From the NCBI GenBank assembly GCA_029779845.1, contig JAKOZT010000125.1, forward strand, positions 1-64,000: a stretch of DNA of 64,000 nt. Reading direction: 5' to 3'. The stretch comes from Pseudomonadota bacterium. Lineage in GTDB: Bacteria; Pseudomonadota; Gammaproteobacteria; Burkholderiales; Burkholderiaceae_C. The notes under the pieces are model-generated. The model did not search any database, had not been told where the DNA came from, and saw only the letters and a program-made list of their open reading frames with translations. Positions 22,452-32,229 of this stretch are shown in pieces. Every line of letters begins with the position of its first letter. The stretch's first letter is position 1. A program made the position numbers and the translations under genes.

Positions 22452-23145
22452 GCACCCAGGCGTTGTAGCCGGCGCGGCGCAGGTCGCAGGCCGGGCACAG
22501 GCCGCAGCCGTAGCCCCATTCGTGGCGGCGCGAGCGGTCGCCCAGGTAGCAGGTGTGGGTATGCTCGGCCACCAGGTCGATGAAGGCCTCGCCGCCGAGC
22601 CGCTCGGTCAGCGCCCAGGTCTGCGCCTTGTCGTACCACATCAGCGGCGTCTCGATCGTCATCGCCGCGTCCAGGCCGAGGCTGAGCGCCACCTGCAGCG
22701 CCTTCAGGGTGTTGTCGCGGCAGTCGGGGTAGCCGGAGAAGTCGGTTTCGCACATGCCGCCCACCAGCACGTTCAGCCCGCGCCGGTAGGCCACCGTGGC
22801 GGCGAAGGTCAGGAACAGCAGGTTGCGCCCGGGCACGAAGGTGTTGGGCAGGCCGCTTTCGCTCATCTCGATCTCGCGCTGCTGCGTCAGCGCGGTGTCG
22901 GAGATCTGGCCGAGCAGCGCGAGGTCGAGCCGGTGGTCTTCGCCGAGGCGCTTGCCCCACTTGGGGAACTGCGCGCGCAGCGCCTCCAGCACCTTCAGCC
23001 GGCACTGCAGCTCGACCTCGTGGCGCTGGCCGTAGTCGAAGCCGATGGTCTCGACGGCGCGGAAGCGGTTCAGCGCCCAGGCCAGGCAGACGGTGGAATC
23101 CTGCCCGCCGGAGAACAGCACGAGGGCGCGGCGCTCGTCGTTCAT
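22444..23145 (-). CDS. queC: 7-cyano-7-deazaguanine synthase
   Basis: QueC makes preQ0 in queuosine tRNA modification. The 233-residue protein has the N-type ATP pyrophosphatase loop [14 protein letters not shown] near residue 10 and the C-terminal zinc site [10 protein letters not shown] near residue 215. The ATG at 23145 (MNDERRALV) gives the normal length; the frame continues 13 codons into repeat copy 3, which I regard as non-coding here. No other queuosine genes are in the window. Confidence 0.96.
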   Translation of the reverse strand: MNDERRALVLFSGGQDSTVCLAWALNRFRAVETIGFDYGQRHEVELQCRLKVLEALRAQFPKWGKRLGEDHRLDLALLGQISDTALTQQREIEMSESGLPNTFVPGRNLLFLTFAATVAYRRGLNVLVGGMCETDFSGYPDCRDNTLKALQVALSLGLDAAMTIETPLMWYDKAQTWALTERLGGEAFIDLVAEHTHTCYLGDRSRRHEWGYGCGLCPACDLRRAGYNAWVHG

Positions 23146-23161
23146 CGCTTCAGACCAGCCC

Positions 23162-23231
23162 TTGCGCCGGGCCGCCCCAAGCAAGGGCGGCGCCCCCTCG
23201 GGGGGCCGCGAGCGAAGCGAGCTTGGGGGCT
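23162..23231 (-). repeat. Dispersed stop-codon-associated repeat, copy 3
   Basis: Begins two bases after the proA stop codon and ends about 17 bases before queC. It contains the GCTTGGGGCGGCCCGG core and the stem CCCCCCGAGGGGG. On the minus strand it opens a short ATG-led frame ([15 protein letters not shown] and on) analogous to the frame that became the LptE N-terminus at copy 1. Confidence 0.8.
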
Positions 23232-23232
23232 G

Positions 23233-24513
23233 TCATTCCCGGATCTCGCCCTGGCCGAGCACCACCCATTTCATCGAGGTCAGCCCCTCCAGCCCGACCG
23301 GGCCGCGCGCGTGCAGCTTGTCGGTGCTGATGCCGATCTCGGCGCCCAGGCCGTACTCGAAGCCGTCGGCGAAGCGCGTGCTGGCGTTGACCATCACGCT
23401 GGCCGAATCCACTTCGCGCAGGAAGCGCATCGCGTTGGCGTGGCTGTCGGTCAGGATCGCGTCGGTGTGGTGCGAGCCGTAGCGGTTGATGTGCGCGATC
23501 GCTTCGTCGAGCGAAGCGACCACCTTCACGCTGATGACGGGCGCGAGGTACTCCTCGCTCCAGTCGGCCTCGGAGGCTTCGGCCAGCTTCGCGCCGGCCA
23601 CGCTCGAAAGAATCGCGCGCGCCTTCGGCTCGCAGCGCATCTCCACGCCCTTGGCCGCGAAGATCGCAGCGATGCGCGGCAGGAACGCGGGCGCGATCGC
23701 CGCATGCACCAGCAGCGACTCCGCCGCATTGCAGGGGCTGTACTTCTGCGTCTTGGCGTTGTCGGTGACCTTGACCGCGAGGTCGAGGTCGGCGCTCGCG
23801 TCGACGTAGACGTGGCAGTTGCCATCCAGGTGCTTGATCACCGGCACGCGCGCCTCGCGGGCGATGCGCTCGATCAGGCCCTTGCCGCCGCGCGGGATGA
23901 TCACGTCCACCGCCTCGGGCGAGGCGATCAGGTGGCCGACGGCGGCGCGGTCGGTGGTCTGCACCAGCTGCACCGCATCGGGCGGCAGGCCGGCGTCGGC
24001 CAGCGAAGCCTGCACGCAGCGCCACAGCGCGAGGTTGGAGTGGATCGCCTCCGAGCCGCCGCGCAGGATGCAGGCGTTGCCGCTCTTGATGGCGAGCGAG
24101 GCGGCCTCGATCGTCACGTTGGGCCGGCTCTCGTAGATCATGCCGAACACGCCCAGCGGCACGCGCATCTGGCCGACGCTGATGCCGCTCGGGCGCTGGC
24201 GCACGTTGGTGATCTCGCCGATCGGGTCGGGCATCGCGGCGATCTGCTCGCAGCCTTCGGCGACGGTGGCGATCACCTTCTCGGTGAGCTTCAGGCGATC
24301 GACCATCGCTTCGGCCAGGCCGGCGTCGCGCGCGGCGGCGAGGTCGCGATGGTTCTCTTTCTGCAGTTCTGTCACGCCCGCGCGCAGACGTTTGGCCAGC
24401 GCGAGCAGGGCCGCGTTCTTCGCAGCCGTGGAAGCGCGCGCCATGCCGGTGGCGGCGGCGCGCGCGGCCACGCCCATGTGCGCGATGGTGGCTTGCAGGT
24501 CGGTCGAGCTCAT
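23233..24513 (-). CDS. proA: Glutamate-5-semialdehyde dehydrogenase (gamma-glutamyl phosphate reductase)
   Basis: ProA catalyses the second step of proline synthesis, reducing gamma-glutamyl phosphate with NADPH. The 426-residue protein has the catalytic cysteine in [14 protein letters not shown] near residue 260 and the family segments [17 protein letters not shown] and [14 protein letters not shown]. The ATG at 24513 starts [10 protein letters not shown]; length is normal. It is 23 bases downstream of an AEC transporter gene on the same strand. proB is not in this window. Confidence 0.97.
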   Translation of the reverse strand: MSSTDLQATIAHMGVAARAAATGMARASTAAKNAALLALAKRLRAGVTELQKENHRDLAAARDAGLAEAMVDRLKLTEKVIATVAEGCEQIAAMPDPIGEITNVRQRPSGISVGQMRVPLGVFGMIYESRPNVTIEAASLAIKSGNACILRGGSEAIHSNLALWRCVQASLADAGLPPDAVQLVQTTDRAAVGHLIASPEAVDVIIPRGGKGLIERIAREARVPVIKHLDGNCHVYVDASADLDLAVKVTDNAKTQKYSPCNAAESLLVHAAIAPAFLPRIAAIFAAKGVEMRCEPKARAILSSVAGAKLAEASEADWSEEYLAPVISVKVVASLDEAIAHINRYGSHHTDAILTDSHANAMRFLREVDSASVMVNASTRFADGFEYGLGAEIGISTDKLHARGPVGLEGLTSMKWVVLGQGEIRE

Positions 24514-24536
24514 GGCCCGAATTATCCAGGAAGCGT

Positions 24537-25514
24537 CTATCCGACGTAGGCCAGCACCGCCAGCCACACCGAGGCCGTTGCCACGAACGCCAGCGTCGAG
24601 AACACGATCGCCGCCGTCGCTTCCGCCTCCAGCGCCGCGTAGCGCTGCGAGAAGATCAGCGCGTTGCTGCCCACCGGCAGCGACGCCATCATCACCACCA
24701 CCGCCAGCGGCAGGCCGGTCAGGCCGAAGCCCCAGTGCGCGGTGGCCAGCACCAGCGCGGGCAGAACGAGGAGCTTCAGCACGCTGATCACCACCGCGCC
24801 GCGCACCGCCTCCTTCACGCCGTAATAGGCCAGCGACATGCCGATCAGCACCAGGCACAGCGGCACCACCGCCTGCGCCAGCGTGGCGAGGATCTCGTCG
24901 GCGACGGTCGGCAGCGGCAGCCGCGCGAGGTTCCAGGCCAGGCCCGCCAGCACCGGCAGCACCACCGGGTGGATGATGGTGTTGCGCACCGTGCGCCCGA
25001 GCGTGGCGAACAGGTGCGCGTTGGAGTGGCCGAGCGTGCGGCGCTCGCGCGCCAGGTCGAGCTCGACCAGCGCGGTCAGCACCGTCAGCAGCGTCAGCGC
25101 ATGCAGGCTGACCAGCGCGACGTGGATCGCGAGGCCGGCCTCGCCGAACAGCGCCGCCGCGAACGGAATGCCCACCTGCACCGAGTTGCCGAAGGTGGCC
25201 GAGATCGCACGCACGCTCGGCGCCGCGGTGGGCAGGCCGCGCGCGCGGTGCGTGCGGCGCTCCCAGGCGTAGACGACGAGCAGCAGCGCCAGCACCGGCA
25301 CGAAGAAGGCAACCACCGTGCCCCAGGGCATGGTCGCGAGGTCGAGCCGCGCGGTGGTGCGGAACAGCAGCGCCGGCACGAAGATGTAGTAGGCGGCGTT
25401 GGCGAGCACGCGCGCCGGGTCGTTCTCTCCCAGCCAGCGCGCCTTGCCCACCACCCAGCCGAGCGCCACCACCACGAAGATGGCGACGAGCTTGAGGAAG
25501 ACCAGCGTCGACAT
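24537..25514 (-). CDS. AEC family transporter (auxin efflux carrier/malate permease type)
   Basis: A 325-residue inner-membrane protein with about ten transmembrane helices in two halves. The conserved AEC features are [17 protein letters not shown] in the first half and [14 protein letters not shown] in the second. Members move organic acids such as malate or malonate, or other small anions; the substrate is not predictable here. It lies eight bases downstream of a sugar kinase gene and upstream of proA. Confidence 0.9.
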   Translation of the reverse strand: MSTLVFLKLVAIFVVVALGWVVGKARWLGENDPARVLANAAYYIFVPALLFRTTARLDLATMPWGTVVAFFVPVLALLLVVYAWERRTHRARGLPTAAPSVRAISATFGNSVQVGIPFAAALFGEAGLAIHVALVSLHALTLLTVLTALVELDLARERRTLGHSNAHLFATLGRTVRNTIIHPVVLPVLAGLAWNLARLPLPTVADEILATLAQAVVPLCLVLIGMSLAYYGVKEAVRGAVVISVLKLLVLPALVLATAHWGFGLTGLPLAVVVMMASLPVGSNALIFSQRYAALEAEATAAIVFSTLAFVATASVWLAVLAYVG

Positions 25515-25522
25515 GCGGGGGG

Positions 25523-26446
25523 TCAGACCTCCGCGCGGCGCGGCAGATCGGCGCCGCGGCGCGAGCAGGTGATCGCGGCGGCGCGCGCCGCGAAGCCGAG
25601 CAAGTCCTTGACGGCTTCGGCGGACAGCGCGGACAGCGCGGCCGCGGACAGCGCCTCATGCTCGGCCAGCCAGGTCAGCAGCGCGGCCTGGAAGGTGTCG
25701 CCCGCGCCCACGGTGTCGATCACCGCCACCTGCACCGGCGGCACGTGCACGGCGCCGGCGGCGTTCCAGCCGCTCGCGCCCTCGCCGCCGCGAGTCACCA
25801 CCACCAGCTTCACGCCCTGCGCCAAGGCGCGCACCGCGAACTCGGCCGGCGCGAGGCCGGGCCAGACGAGGCCGAGATCCTCGTCGCTGATCTTGAGCAG
25901 CTGCGTGCGCGGCAGCATCCATTCGATCTGCGCGCGCCACACCTCCAGGCGCGGCTCGACGTTCAGCCGGATGTTCGGGTCGTAGGCGATCAGCGCGCGG
26001 CCTTGCATGCGCTCGACCAGCGCGCGCTGCGTCGCGGCGGTCGCGCCGACCACCGTCGCGAAGGAGCCGAAGTTGATCGCGCGCACGCCGGCTGGCAGCG
26101 CGGGCATGGCGGCTTCGTCGAGCAGCCGGTCGGCGCAGCCCTCGCCGTAGAAGGCGTAGGCCGGCACGCCGCGCGCATCGACGCCCACTAGGCTGAGCGT
26201 GGTCGGCGCGTCGCTGCGCTGCACCGTCGAGGTGTCTACGCCCTCGGCGGCGAGCGAGCGCATCAGCCGCTCGCCGAGAAAGCCGCGCGAGACCTGCGAC
26301 AGGAATGCCACCGGCTGCGCCAGCCGCGCCAGCCCGACCGCGACGTTGAAGGGCGAGCCGCCGATGCGCGCATCCATCGCCAGGCCGGTGGGCGTCTCGC
26401 CGGTGGCGAACACGTCGAACAAGGCCTCCCCGCAGACCAGGAACAT
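25523..26446 (-). CDS. PfkB-family carbohydrate kinase (fructokinase-like)
   Basis: A 307-residue ribokinase-fold sugar kinase. It has the substrate-side glycine motif [14 protein letters not shown] near residue 32 and the C-terminal catalytic motif [14 protein letters not shown] near residue 245, with the catalytic aspartate. The ATG at 26446 is preceded five bases upstream by GAGGTGA, which overlaps the ubiH-like stop; a GTG two codons earlier is less likely. Its substrate is probably fructose or a similar sugar, by family only. It is coupled to the upstream hydroxylase gene. Confidence 0.9.
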   Translation of the reverse strand: MFLVCGEALFDVFATGETPTGLAMDARIGGSPFNVAVGLARLAQPVAFLSQVSRGFLGERLMRSLAAEGVDTSTVQRSDAPTTLSLVGVDARGVPAYAFYGEGCADRLLDEAAMPALPAGVRAINFGSFATVVGATAATQRALVERMQGRALIAYDPNIRLNVEPRLEVWRAQIEWMLPRTQLLKISDEDLGLVWPGLAPAEFAVRALAQGVKLVVVTRGGEGASGWNAAGAVHVPPVQVAVIDTVGAGDTFQAALLTWLAEHEALSAAALSALSAEAVKDLLGFAARAAAITCSRRGADLPRRAEV

Positions 26447-26453
26447 GCTCACC

Positions 26454-27674
26454 TCAACGTCTTCCGAACATCATCTGCCGCGCGATCGCCGACTTCAGCC
26501 TCGGCAGCGCCTGCAAGGCCGCGAGACCGAGCCCTCGCGCCGCCCCCGCGCCCGGCAGCGCCCAGGTGAAGCTGCGCGCCAGGAAATCGGTGGTGGCGAT
26601 CAGCGCCCAGCGGTCCGGCGCGCGCTGCCATTCGAGGCGGCGCAGCGTGGCGTCGAGATCGGCGCCGCGGCGCAGCCCGTTGACCAGCTCGGCGGCATCG
26701 CGCAGGCCGAGGTTCAGGCCTTGCCCGGCCACCGGGTGCAGCGTCTGCGCCGCGTTGCCGATGCGCACGGTGCGGCCGTCGACCAGCGTGCGCTCGGCGT
26801 TCAGCCCGAGCGCGAAGCGCTTGAGCGGCGTGATCGACGCCAGCGGTGTGGTGGCGGCGGGGAAGATGGTGTTCAGCACCGCGAGGCGCTGCGCGTCGTT
26901 CAGCTCTGCGACCGGGTCGTCGTTGCCGTCGCCCTCGTCGGTTCGCACGCACCACACCAGCGAAGCGCGTCCGTCGGCCAGCGGCAGCAGCGCTGCCGGG
27001 CCGTGGCGCGTGAAGCGTTCGTAGGCCACGCCGCGCGGCGCGCCGGGTGCGAGCTGCACCGTGCCGACCCAGGCGCACTGGCGATAGTCGCGCCGGATCG
27101 CCTTGCGCGCCTGATCGGCGAACACGCCGCCCTCGGCCACCACCGCGAGGTCGAAGCGCTCGGCGATGCCGGCATCGACTTCGACGCCGCCGGCCACCGG
27201 CTTGATCGCCCCCACCGGCGTGCCGAAGCGCGTGTGCAGGCGTTGCAGTTGCGCCGCCTCGGCGGCCAGCCAGGCGGCCTGCAGCGCCGCGACGATGCGG
27301 CCGTAGCTGAGCACCGCGCCGAGCATGGGCACCGCCTCGTCGAGCGCGGCGATGCGCACTTCGGGCTCGCCGAACAGCGCGGCGAAGAGCGGCGGCGCCG
27401 ACGGCGGCTGCTGCGAGACGTTCACTTCCAGGATGGGCTGCACGCCTTCGGTCGGCCACGCGCCCAGGCGCTGCAGCCACTGCACGCTGCCCAGCGAGAG
27501 TGCCAGCGTGCGCGGGTCGGCGCTGACGTCGCGCGCCAACGGGCGGGCGTCGAACACGCTGACGTCGGCCTCGGGCAGGCGCTGCGCCGCGTCGAGCGCG
27601 AGCGCCAGGCCGACCGGGCCGGCGCCGATGACGGCCAGGCGCAGCGCGGGGGTGGCGACAGCTGTCGAGGACAT
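26454..27674 (-). CDS. UbiH/UbiF/Coq6-family FAD-dependent hydroxylase
   Basis: A 406-residue flavoprotein monooxygenase of the ubiquinone-biosynthesis hydroxylase family. It shows the FAD-binding dinucleotide motif VIGAGPVGLALALD near residue 15 and the second FAD motif as IGNAAQTLHPVAGQGLNLGL near residue 300. The usual GDAAH is GNAAQ here, as in many UbiH proteins. Which ring position it hydroxylates cannot be told from sequence. The start ATG at 27674 is about 100 bases from the divergent SPFH gene. Confidence 0.9.
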   Translation of the reverse strand: MSSTAVATPALRLAVIGAGPVGLALALDAAQRLPEADVSVFDARPLARDVSADPRTLALSLGSVQWLQRLGAWPTEGVQPILEVNVSQQPPSAPPLFAALFGEPEVRIAALDEAVPMLGAVLSYGRIVAALQAAWLAAEAAQLQRLHTRFGTPVGAIKPVAGGVEVDAGIAERFDLAVVAEGGVFADQARKAIRRDYRQCAWVGTVQLAPGAPRGVAYERFTRHGPAALLPLADGRASLVWCVRTDEGDGNDDPVAELNDAQRLAVLNTIFPAATTPLASITPLKRFALGLNAERTLVDGRTVRIGNAAQTLHPVAGQGLNLGLRDAAELVNGLRRGADLDATLRRLEWQRAPDRWALIATTDFLARSFTWALPGAGAARGLGLAALQALPRLKSAIARQMMFGRR

Positions 27675-27775
27675 CACGCGATTCTGCCCCCGCCCTGCGG
27701 GCCCGGCCCTATCATCCCCTCGCCCCGGCGCGCCGCGCCGGATTTTGTCGTCCACGCTCGACCTGGGAGGGCCAC

Positions 27776-28810
27776 ATGGCGCTGATGGATTTCGTCAAGA
27801 AACAGTTCATCGACATCATCGAATGGACGGAGGCGGGCGACGGCACGCTCGCCTGGCGCTTCCCGATGGCCGACCGCGAGATCCAGAACGGCGCCTCGCT
27901 GACGGTGCGCGAATCGCAGATGGCGGTGTTCGTCAACGAGGGTCAGGTGGCCGACGTGTTCGGCCCCGGCATGTACAAGCTGACGACGCAGACGCTGCCG
28001 GTGCTCACCTACCTGAAGAACTGGGACAAGCTGTTCCAGAGCCCGTTCAAGAGCGACGTGTACTTCTTCAGCACGCGCCAGCAGGTCGACCAGCGCTGGG
28101 GCACGACGCAGCCGGTGACGATCCGCGACAAGGATTTCGGCGCGGTGCGCCTGCGCGGCTTCGGCAACTACGCCTACCGCATCGCCGACCCGAAGACCTT
28201 CCACACCGAGATCTCCGGCACGCGCGAGCGCTACACCGTCGCCGAACTCGACGGCCAGCTGCGCGCGCTGATGCTGCAGCACATCTCGGATGCGGTGGCC
28301 TCCAGCGGCATTGCCTTCCTCGACCTCGCGGCCAACCAGGTCGAGTTCGCCAACCAGCTGCAGCAGGCCACCGCGCCGGCCTTCGAGAAGCTCGGCCTGA
28401 AGCTCGAGTCGGTGACGGTGCAGAACGTCTCGCTGCCCGAGGAGCTGCAGAAGATCCTCGACCAGAAGATCGGCATGGGCATGGTCGGCAACGACATGGG
28501 CAGGTTCATGCAGTACCAGACCGCGCAGTCGCTGCCCGAGTTCGCCAAGGGCGCGGCGGCCGGCGGCGGCGGCGTGGTCGGCGACGCGATGGGCCTGGGC
28601 GCCGGCGTGGCGCTCGGCCAGGTGATGGCGCAGCAGCTCGGCCAGGGGCTGCAGGGCGGCGGCGCGGCCCAGGCCGCGCCCGTCGCGGGCGTGAAGCCCG
28701 ACGAGGTGATGGCGACGATCGAAAAGCTCGCCGAGCTGAAGGGCAAGGGCATCCTGACCGCCGAGGAGTTCGAGGCGAAGAAGGCCGAGCTGCTGAAGAA
28801 GCTGGTCTGA
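27776..28810 (+). CDS. SPFH-domain protein of the YdjI (virion-core-like) type
   Basis: A 344-residue protein with an N-terminal SPFH/band-7-like domain and a C-terminal SHOCT motif (EKLAELKGKGILTAEEFEAK). LTVRESQMAVFVNEGQVADV and FGPGMYKLTTQTLPVL match the pattern of Bacillus YdjI, which is encoded with PspA and a zinc-ribbon protein in an envelope-stress operon. A glycine-rich linker sits between the domains. No signal peptide or membrane helix is evident, so membrane recruitment would be peripheral. It heads an operon with the DUF4178 protein and DUF350. It has a plausible ribosome-binding site, GGGAGG, upstream. Confidence 0.88.
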   Translation: MALMDFVKKQFIDIIEWTEAGDGTLAWRFPMADREIQNGASLTVRESQMAVFVNEGQVADVFGPGMYKLTTQTLPVLTYLKNWDKLFQSPFKSDVYFFSTRQQVDQRWGTTQPVTIRDKDFGAVRLRGFGNYAYRIADPKTFHTEISGTRERYTVAELDGQLRALMLQHISDAVASSGIAFLDLAANQVEFANQLQQATAPAFEKLGLKLESVTVQNVSLPEELQKILDQKIGMGMVGNDMGRFMQYQTAQSLPEFAKGAAAGGGGVVGDAMGLGAGVALGQVMAQQLGQGLQGGGAAQAAPVAGVKPDEVMATIEKLAELKGKGILTAEEFEAKKAELLKKLV

Positions 28811-28823
28811 GCGCCCCGCTGTC

Positions 28824-30428
28824 TTGGCCACCGAAGACAGCCCGCAGCGCGGCTACCAGGCCGCCTGCCCGAACTGCGGCGCGCCGGTCGAGTTCCGCTC
28901 GGCTGCGTCGGCCTTTGCCGTCTGCAGCTTCTGCCGCTCGACCCTCGTGCGCGATGGCGAGGCCTTGCGCCGCATCGGCCAGAGCGCCGAGCTGTTCGAC
29001 GACCACTCGCCGCTGCAGCTCGGCGCATCCGGCCGCCACCAGGGCGCGCCCTTCGTGCTGGTGGGGCGGCTGCAGTACCGCTATGCCGAGGGCACCTGGA
29101 ACGAGTGGCACGCGCTGTTCGACAACGGTCGCTCCGGCTGGCTGAGCGAAGACAACGGCCGCTACGTCTTCGCCTTCGACGCGCCGCTGCAGGAGGCGGT
29201 GCCGGCCAGCGAATCGCTGCGCCCCGGCCAGTCGCTGGGCATCGCCGGCCAGGCCTGGTCGGTGGCCTCGGTGGTGGCCGCCAAGCTGATCGCCGCGCAG
29301 GGCGAGCTGCCGTTCAAGCCCGATCTGGAGCGCGGCTTCGTCGTCGCCGACCTGCGCAACACGCGCGGCGAGGTCGGCACGCTCGACTATTCCGAGCCGG
29401 CCGCGCCGAAGTGGTCCATCGGCCGCTCGGTTGCGATCAGCGAGCTGGCGATGAGCGGGCTGGCCGAGCGCAGCGAGAAGACGCTCAAGGGCCGCAGCGT
29501 CGAATGCCCGAGCTGCGGCACGGCGCTGGAAGTGAAGCTGTCGACCACGCAGAGCATCGTCTGCTCCAACTGCCACGCGGTGGTCGACGTCTCGCAAGGC
29601 GTGGGCGGCGACCTGAACCACTACGCGCAGGCCAACGGCAGCGAGCCGCAGATTCCGCTCGGCAGCGTCGGCACCTTCGCGTTCGCCTTCCAGCCGGGCG
29701 AGAAGAAGGCGCTGCCGTGGCAGGTGGTCGGCTACGCGGAGCGCTGCGAAGTCGACACCGGCGAGGACGATCAATCCTTCTGGCGCGAATACCTGCTCTA
29801 CCACCGCACCGAGGGCTTCGCCTTCCTGGTCGATGCCGAAGACGGCTGGAGCTGGACCGCGCCCATCACCGGCGTGCCCGAGCGCGCGGGCGAGGGCGTC
29901 AAGCACCAGGGGGTGCTGTACCGCAAGCTGTACGACTACACCGGCAAGGCGACCTACGTGCTCGGCGAGTTCTACTGGAAGCTCGAGCGCGGCGCCAGGA
30001 CCTTCAACACCGACTACATCGGCACCGGCGCGTACTCGGCGCGGCGCATCAACCGCGAGCGCACCGGTTCCGGCAGCACGCAGGAGATCACCTGGTCGGC
30101 CGGCGAGACGCTCTCCGCCGACGCGGTGCTCAAAGCCTTCAGGCTCGTGCCCGAGAAGGCCGCCGCCCTGCAGCGCGACGCGCTGCCGGCTTCCGGCAAC
30201 GCCGCCTCGCTGCTGGCCAAGGTGTTCTTCTGGGGCTTCGTGGTCGTGGTGCTGCTGATGATGTTCCGCTGCGACGGCGACGAACGGCGCGATTGCAGCG
30301 CGCTGCGCTCCACCTACGGCGAAGCCTCGGCCGAGTACCAGAATTGCCTGCGCAGCGCGGGCAGCGGCGGCGGGCGCGTGGGCGGCGGATCCTTCGGCGG
30401 CTGGTCCAGCGGCGGCGGCCACAAGTGA
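28824..30428 (+). CDS. DUF4178 double zinc-ribbon membrane protein
   Basis: A 534-residue protein with two zinc ribbons (CPNCG...CSFC near residue 14 and CPSCG...CSNC near 230), each followed by a DUF4178-type beta-rich domain with the YRxxEGxWNEWHALF and FWREYLLY patterns. One transmembrane helix (VFFWGFVVVVLLMMF) lies near residue 470, then a short Cys-containing segment and a Gly-Ser-rich end (GGGSFGGWSSGGGHK). The start is TTG at 28824, 13 bases after the SPFH stop; I found no ATG or GTG that keeps the first ribbon. The function of DUF4178 is unknown; neighbours suggest a polyamine-linked envelope role. Confidence 0.85.
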   Translation: MATEDSPQRGYQAACPNCGAPVEFRSAASAFAVCSFCRSTLVRDGEALRRIGQSAELFDDHSPLQLGASGRHQGAPFVLVGRLQYRYAEGTWNEWHALFDNGRSGWLSEDNGRYVFAFDAPLQEAVPASESLRPGQSLGIAGQAWSVASVVAAKLIAAQGELPFKPDLERGFVVADLRNTRGEVGTLDYSEPAAPKWSIGRSVAISELAMSGLAERSEKTLKGRSVECPSCGTALEVKLSTTQSIVCSNCHAVVDVSQGVGGDLNHYAQANGSEPQIPLGSVGTFAFAFQPGEKKALPWQVVGYAERCEVDTGEDDQSFWREYLLYHRTEGFAFLVDAEDGWSWTAPITGVPERAGEGVKHQGVLYRKLYDYTGKATYVLGEFYWKLERGARTFNTDYIGTGAYSARRINRERTGSGSTQEITWSAGETLSADAVLKAFRLVPEKAAALQRDALPASGNAASLLAKVFFWGFVVVVLLMMFRCDGDERRDCSALRSTYGEASAEYQNCLRSAGSGGGRVGGGSFGGWSSGGGHK

Positions 30429-30455
30429 ATCGACACTGAACGACGAGGAGCGAAC

Positions 30456-30680
30456 ATGATCGGCATCGACTGGCTGAAACCCGAGGTCTTCTTCGGCTCC
30501 ATGCTCTACGCCGTGATCGGCGTGGGCATCTACTGGATCAGCTTCGTGATCCTCGACAAGCTGTCGCCCTACAACCTGTGGGACGAGATCGTCGGCAAGA
30601 AGAACGTCGCGCTGGCCATCGTCGTCGGCGCCACCGCGATCTCCATCGGGCAGATCGTTGCGGCCGCCATCCACGGCTGA
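30456..30680 (+). CDS. DUF350 family membrane protein
   Basis: A 74-residue protein with two transmembrane helices (MLYAVIGVGIYWISFVIL; VALAIVVGATAISIGQIV), a single DUF350 unit. The Escherichia coli relative YjfL is encoded with a PspA-like protein and a glutathionylspermidine-synthase-like enzyme, and DUF350 elsewhere keeps similar company. The ATG has the strong site GAGGAG five bases upstream. The last 23 bases overlap the next gene, so the two are translationally coupled. Confidence 0.9.
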   Translation: MIGIDWLKPEVFFGSMLYAVIGVGIYWISFVILDKLSPYNLWDEIVGKKNVALAIVVGATAISIGQIVAAAIHG

Positions 30681-32229
30681 GGGCGAGGGCGCGGCGCCGG
30701 CGGCAGCGATCCGCCCGGCCGAGATCGCGCTGCTCGCCTCGGTGTTCGTCGTCGCGGCCTGCGGGCTGCTGTACGAGCTGGCCGCCGGCGCGCTGGCCAG
30801 CTACCTGCTGGGCGACTCCGTCCTGCAGTTTTCCACCGTCATCGGCACCTACCTCTTCGCGATGGGGGTGGGCTCGTGGCTGTCGCGCTTCGTCGAGCGC
30901 CAGCTGGTGGCGCAGTTCCTGCGCATCGAGCTGCTGGTCGGGCTCGTCGGCGGCTTGATGCCGGCGGCGCTGTTCGCGCTGCACAGCGTCGCGGCCGGCT
31001 CGTTCCGCTTCGCGCTGTACGCGCTGGTGCTGGTGGTGGGCACGCTGGTCGGGCTGGAGATCCCGCTGGTGATGCGCATCCTCAAGCGCCACTTCCGCGA
31101 GCGCTATGCGCTGAAGGACCTGGTCTCGCAGGTGCTGACCTTCGACTACCTGGGCGCGCTGGCGGTGGCGATCGCCTTTCCGCTGCTGCTGGTGCCGCAG
31201 CTCGGGCTGATCCGCACCGGGCTCTTCTTCGGGCTGCTCAACGCCGGCGTGGCGCTGTGGACGCTGTGGCTGTTCCGCGCCGAGCTGCGCGGCCTGGGGG
31301 CGCATGCGCTCGCCTGCGTGCTGACGGTGGCGGCGCTGGCCGCCGCCTTCGCCGGCGCGGATGCGATCACACGCTGGGCCGAGGACCGCTTCTACGGCGA
31401 GGCGATCGTCTACGCCGAGAGCAGCGCCTACCAGCGCGTGGTGGTCACCTCGGGCCACGCGGGCGTGCGCCTCTTCCTCAACGGCAACCTGCAGTTCCAT
31501 TCGCGCGACGAGCACCGCTACCACGAGGCGCTGGTGCACCCCGCGATGGCCGCGCACGGCGCGGCCAAGCAGGTGCTGGTGCTGGGCGGCGGCGACGGCA
31601 TGGCGGCGCGCGAGATCCTCAAGTACCCGGGCGTCGAGCGCATCACGCTGGTCGAGCTGGACCCGCACATGACGCAGCTCTTCTCCACCGCGCCCATGCT
31701 CACCGCGCTGAACGGCAACGCGCTGAACTCGCCCAAGCTGCGCATCGTCAACGAGGATGCCTTCGGCTGGCTGGAGAAGAACGACCAGCACTTCGACGTG
31801 ATCGTGGTCGACTTCCCCGACCCGACCAACTTCGCGATCGGCAAGCTCTACACGACGACCTTCTACCAGCGCATCGATGCGCACCTCGCCGCCGGCGGCT
31901 ACGCGGTGGTGCAGACCACCTCGCCGCTGATCGCGCGGCGCAGTTTCTGGACCGTGGCCGCGACGATCGAAGCCGCCGGGCTGACCGCCACGCCCTACCA
32001 CGCGCACGTGCCGAGCTTCGGCGAATGGGGCTTCATCCTGGCGAGCCGGCGGCCGTGGCGCATGCCGGCGTCGCTGCCCGAAGGCTTGCGTTTTCTCGAC
32101 GTGGCCGGGCTACCGGCGCTGTTCCACTTCCCGCCCGACATGGCGCGCGTGCCGGCCGAGCCGAATCTGCTCTCGAACCAGCGCCTCGTGCATTTGTTCG
32201 AGGAAGAGTGGGGCAAGGTGCATCAGTGA
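30658..32229 (+). CDS. Membrane-bound spermidine synthase-like protein
   Basis: A 523-residue fusion. The N-terminal half has seven or eight transmembrane helices (from ALLASVFVVAACGLLYELAAG). The C-terminal half is a SpeE-like aminopropyltransferase/methyltransferase domain with the AdoMet-binding motif LVLGGGDGMAAREILKY near residue 302, VELDPHMT and the acidic VVDFPDPTNFAIGKLYTT. In the last, the catalytic SpeE aspartate is kept but the usual DPxGPA is altered. The TTG at 30658 overlaps DUF350 by 23 bases; no other start precedes the first helix. Likely a polyamine-type transferase acting at the membrane; the true substrate is unknown. Confidence 0.85.
   Translation: MRPPSTAEGEGAAPAAAIRPAEIALLASVFVVAACGLLYELAAGALASYLLGDSVLQFSTVIGTYLFAMGVGSWLSRFVERQLVAQFLRIELLVGLVGGLMPAALFALHSVAAGSFRFALYALVLVVGTLVGLEIPLVMRILKRHFRERYALKDLVSQVLTFDYLGALAVAIAFPLLLVPQLGLIRTGLFFGLLNAGVALWTLWLFRAELRGLGAHALACVLTVAALAAAFAGADAITRWAEDRFYGEAIVYAESSAYQRVVVTSGHAGVRLFLNGNLQFHSRDEHRYHEALVHPAMAAHGAAKQVLVLGGGDGMAAREILKYPGVERITLVELDPHMTQLFSTAPMLTALNGNALNSPKLRIVNEDAFGWLEKNDQHFDVIVVDFPDPTNFAIGKLYTTTFYQRIDAHLAAGGYAVVQTTSPLIARRSFWTVAATIEAAGLTATPYHAHVPSFGEWGFILASRRPWRMPASLPEGLRFLDVAGLPALFHFPPDMARVPAEPNLLSNQRLVHLFEEEWGKVHQ

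Noticed and set aside
23145-23184. A longer QueC starting 13 codons upstream ([13 protein letters not shown])
   Set aside because: Those codons lie in the dispersed repeat and have no resemblance to the family; the ATG at 23145 gives the usual start.
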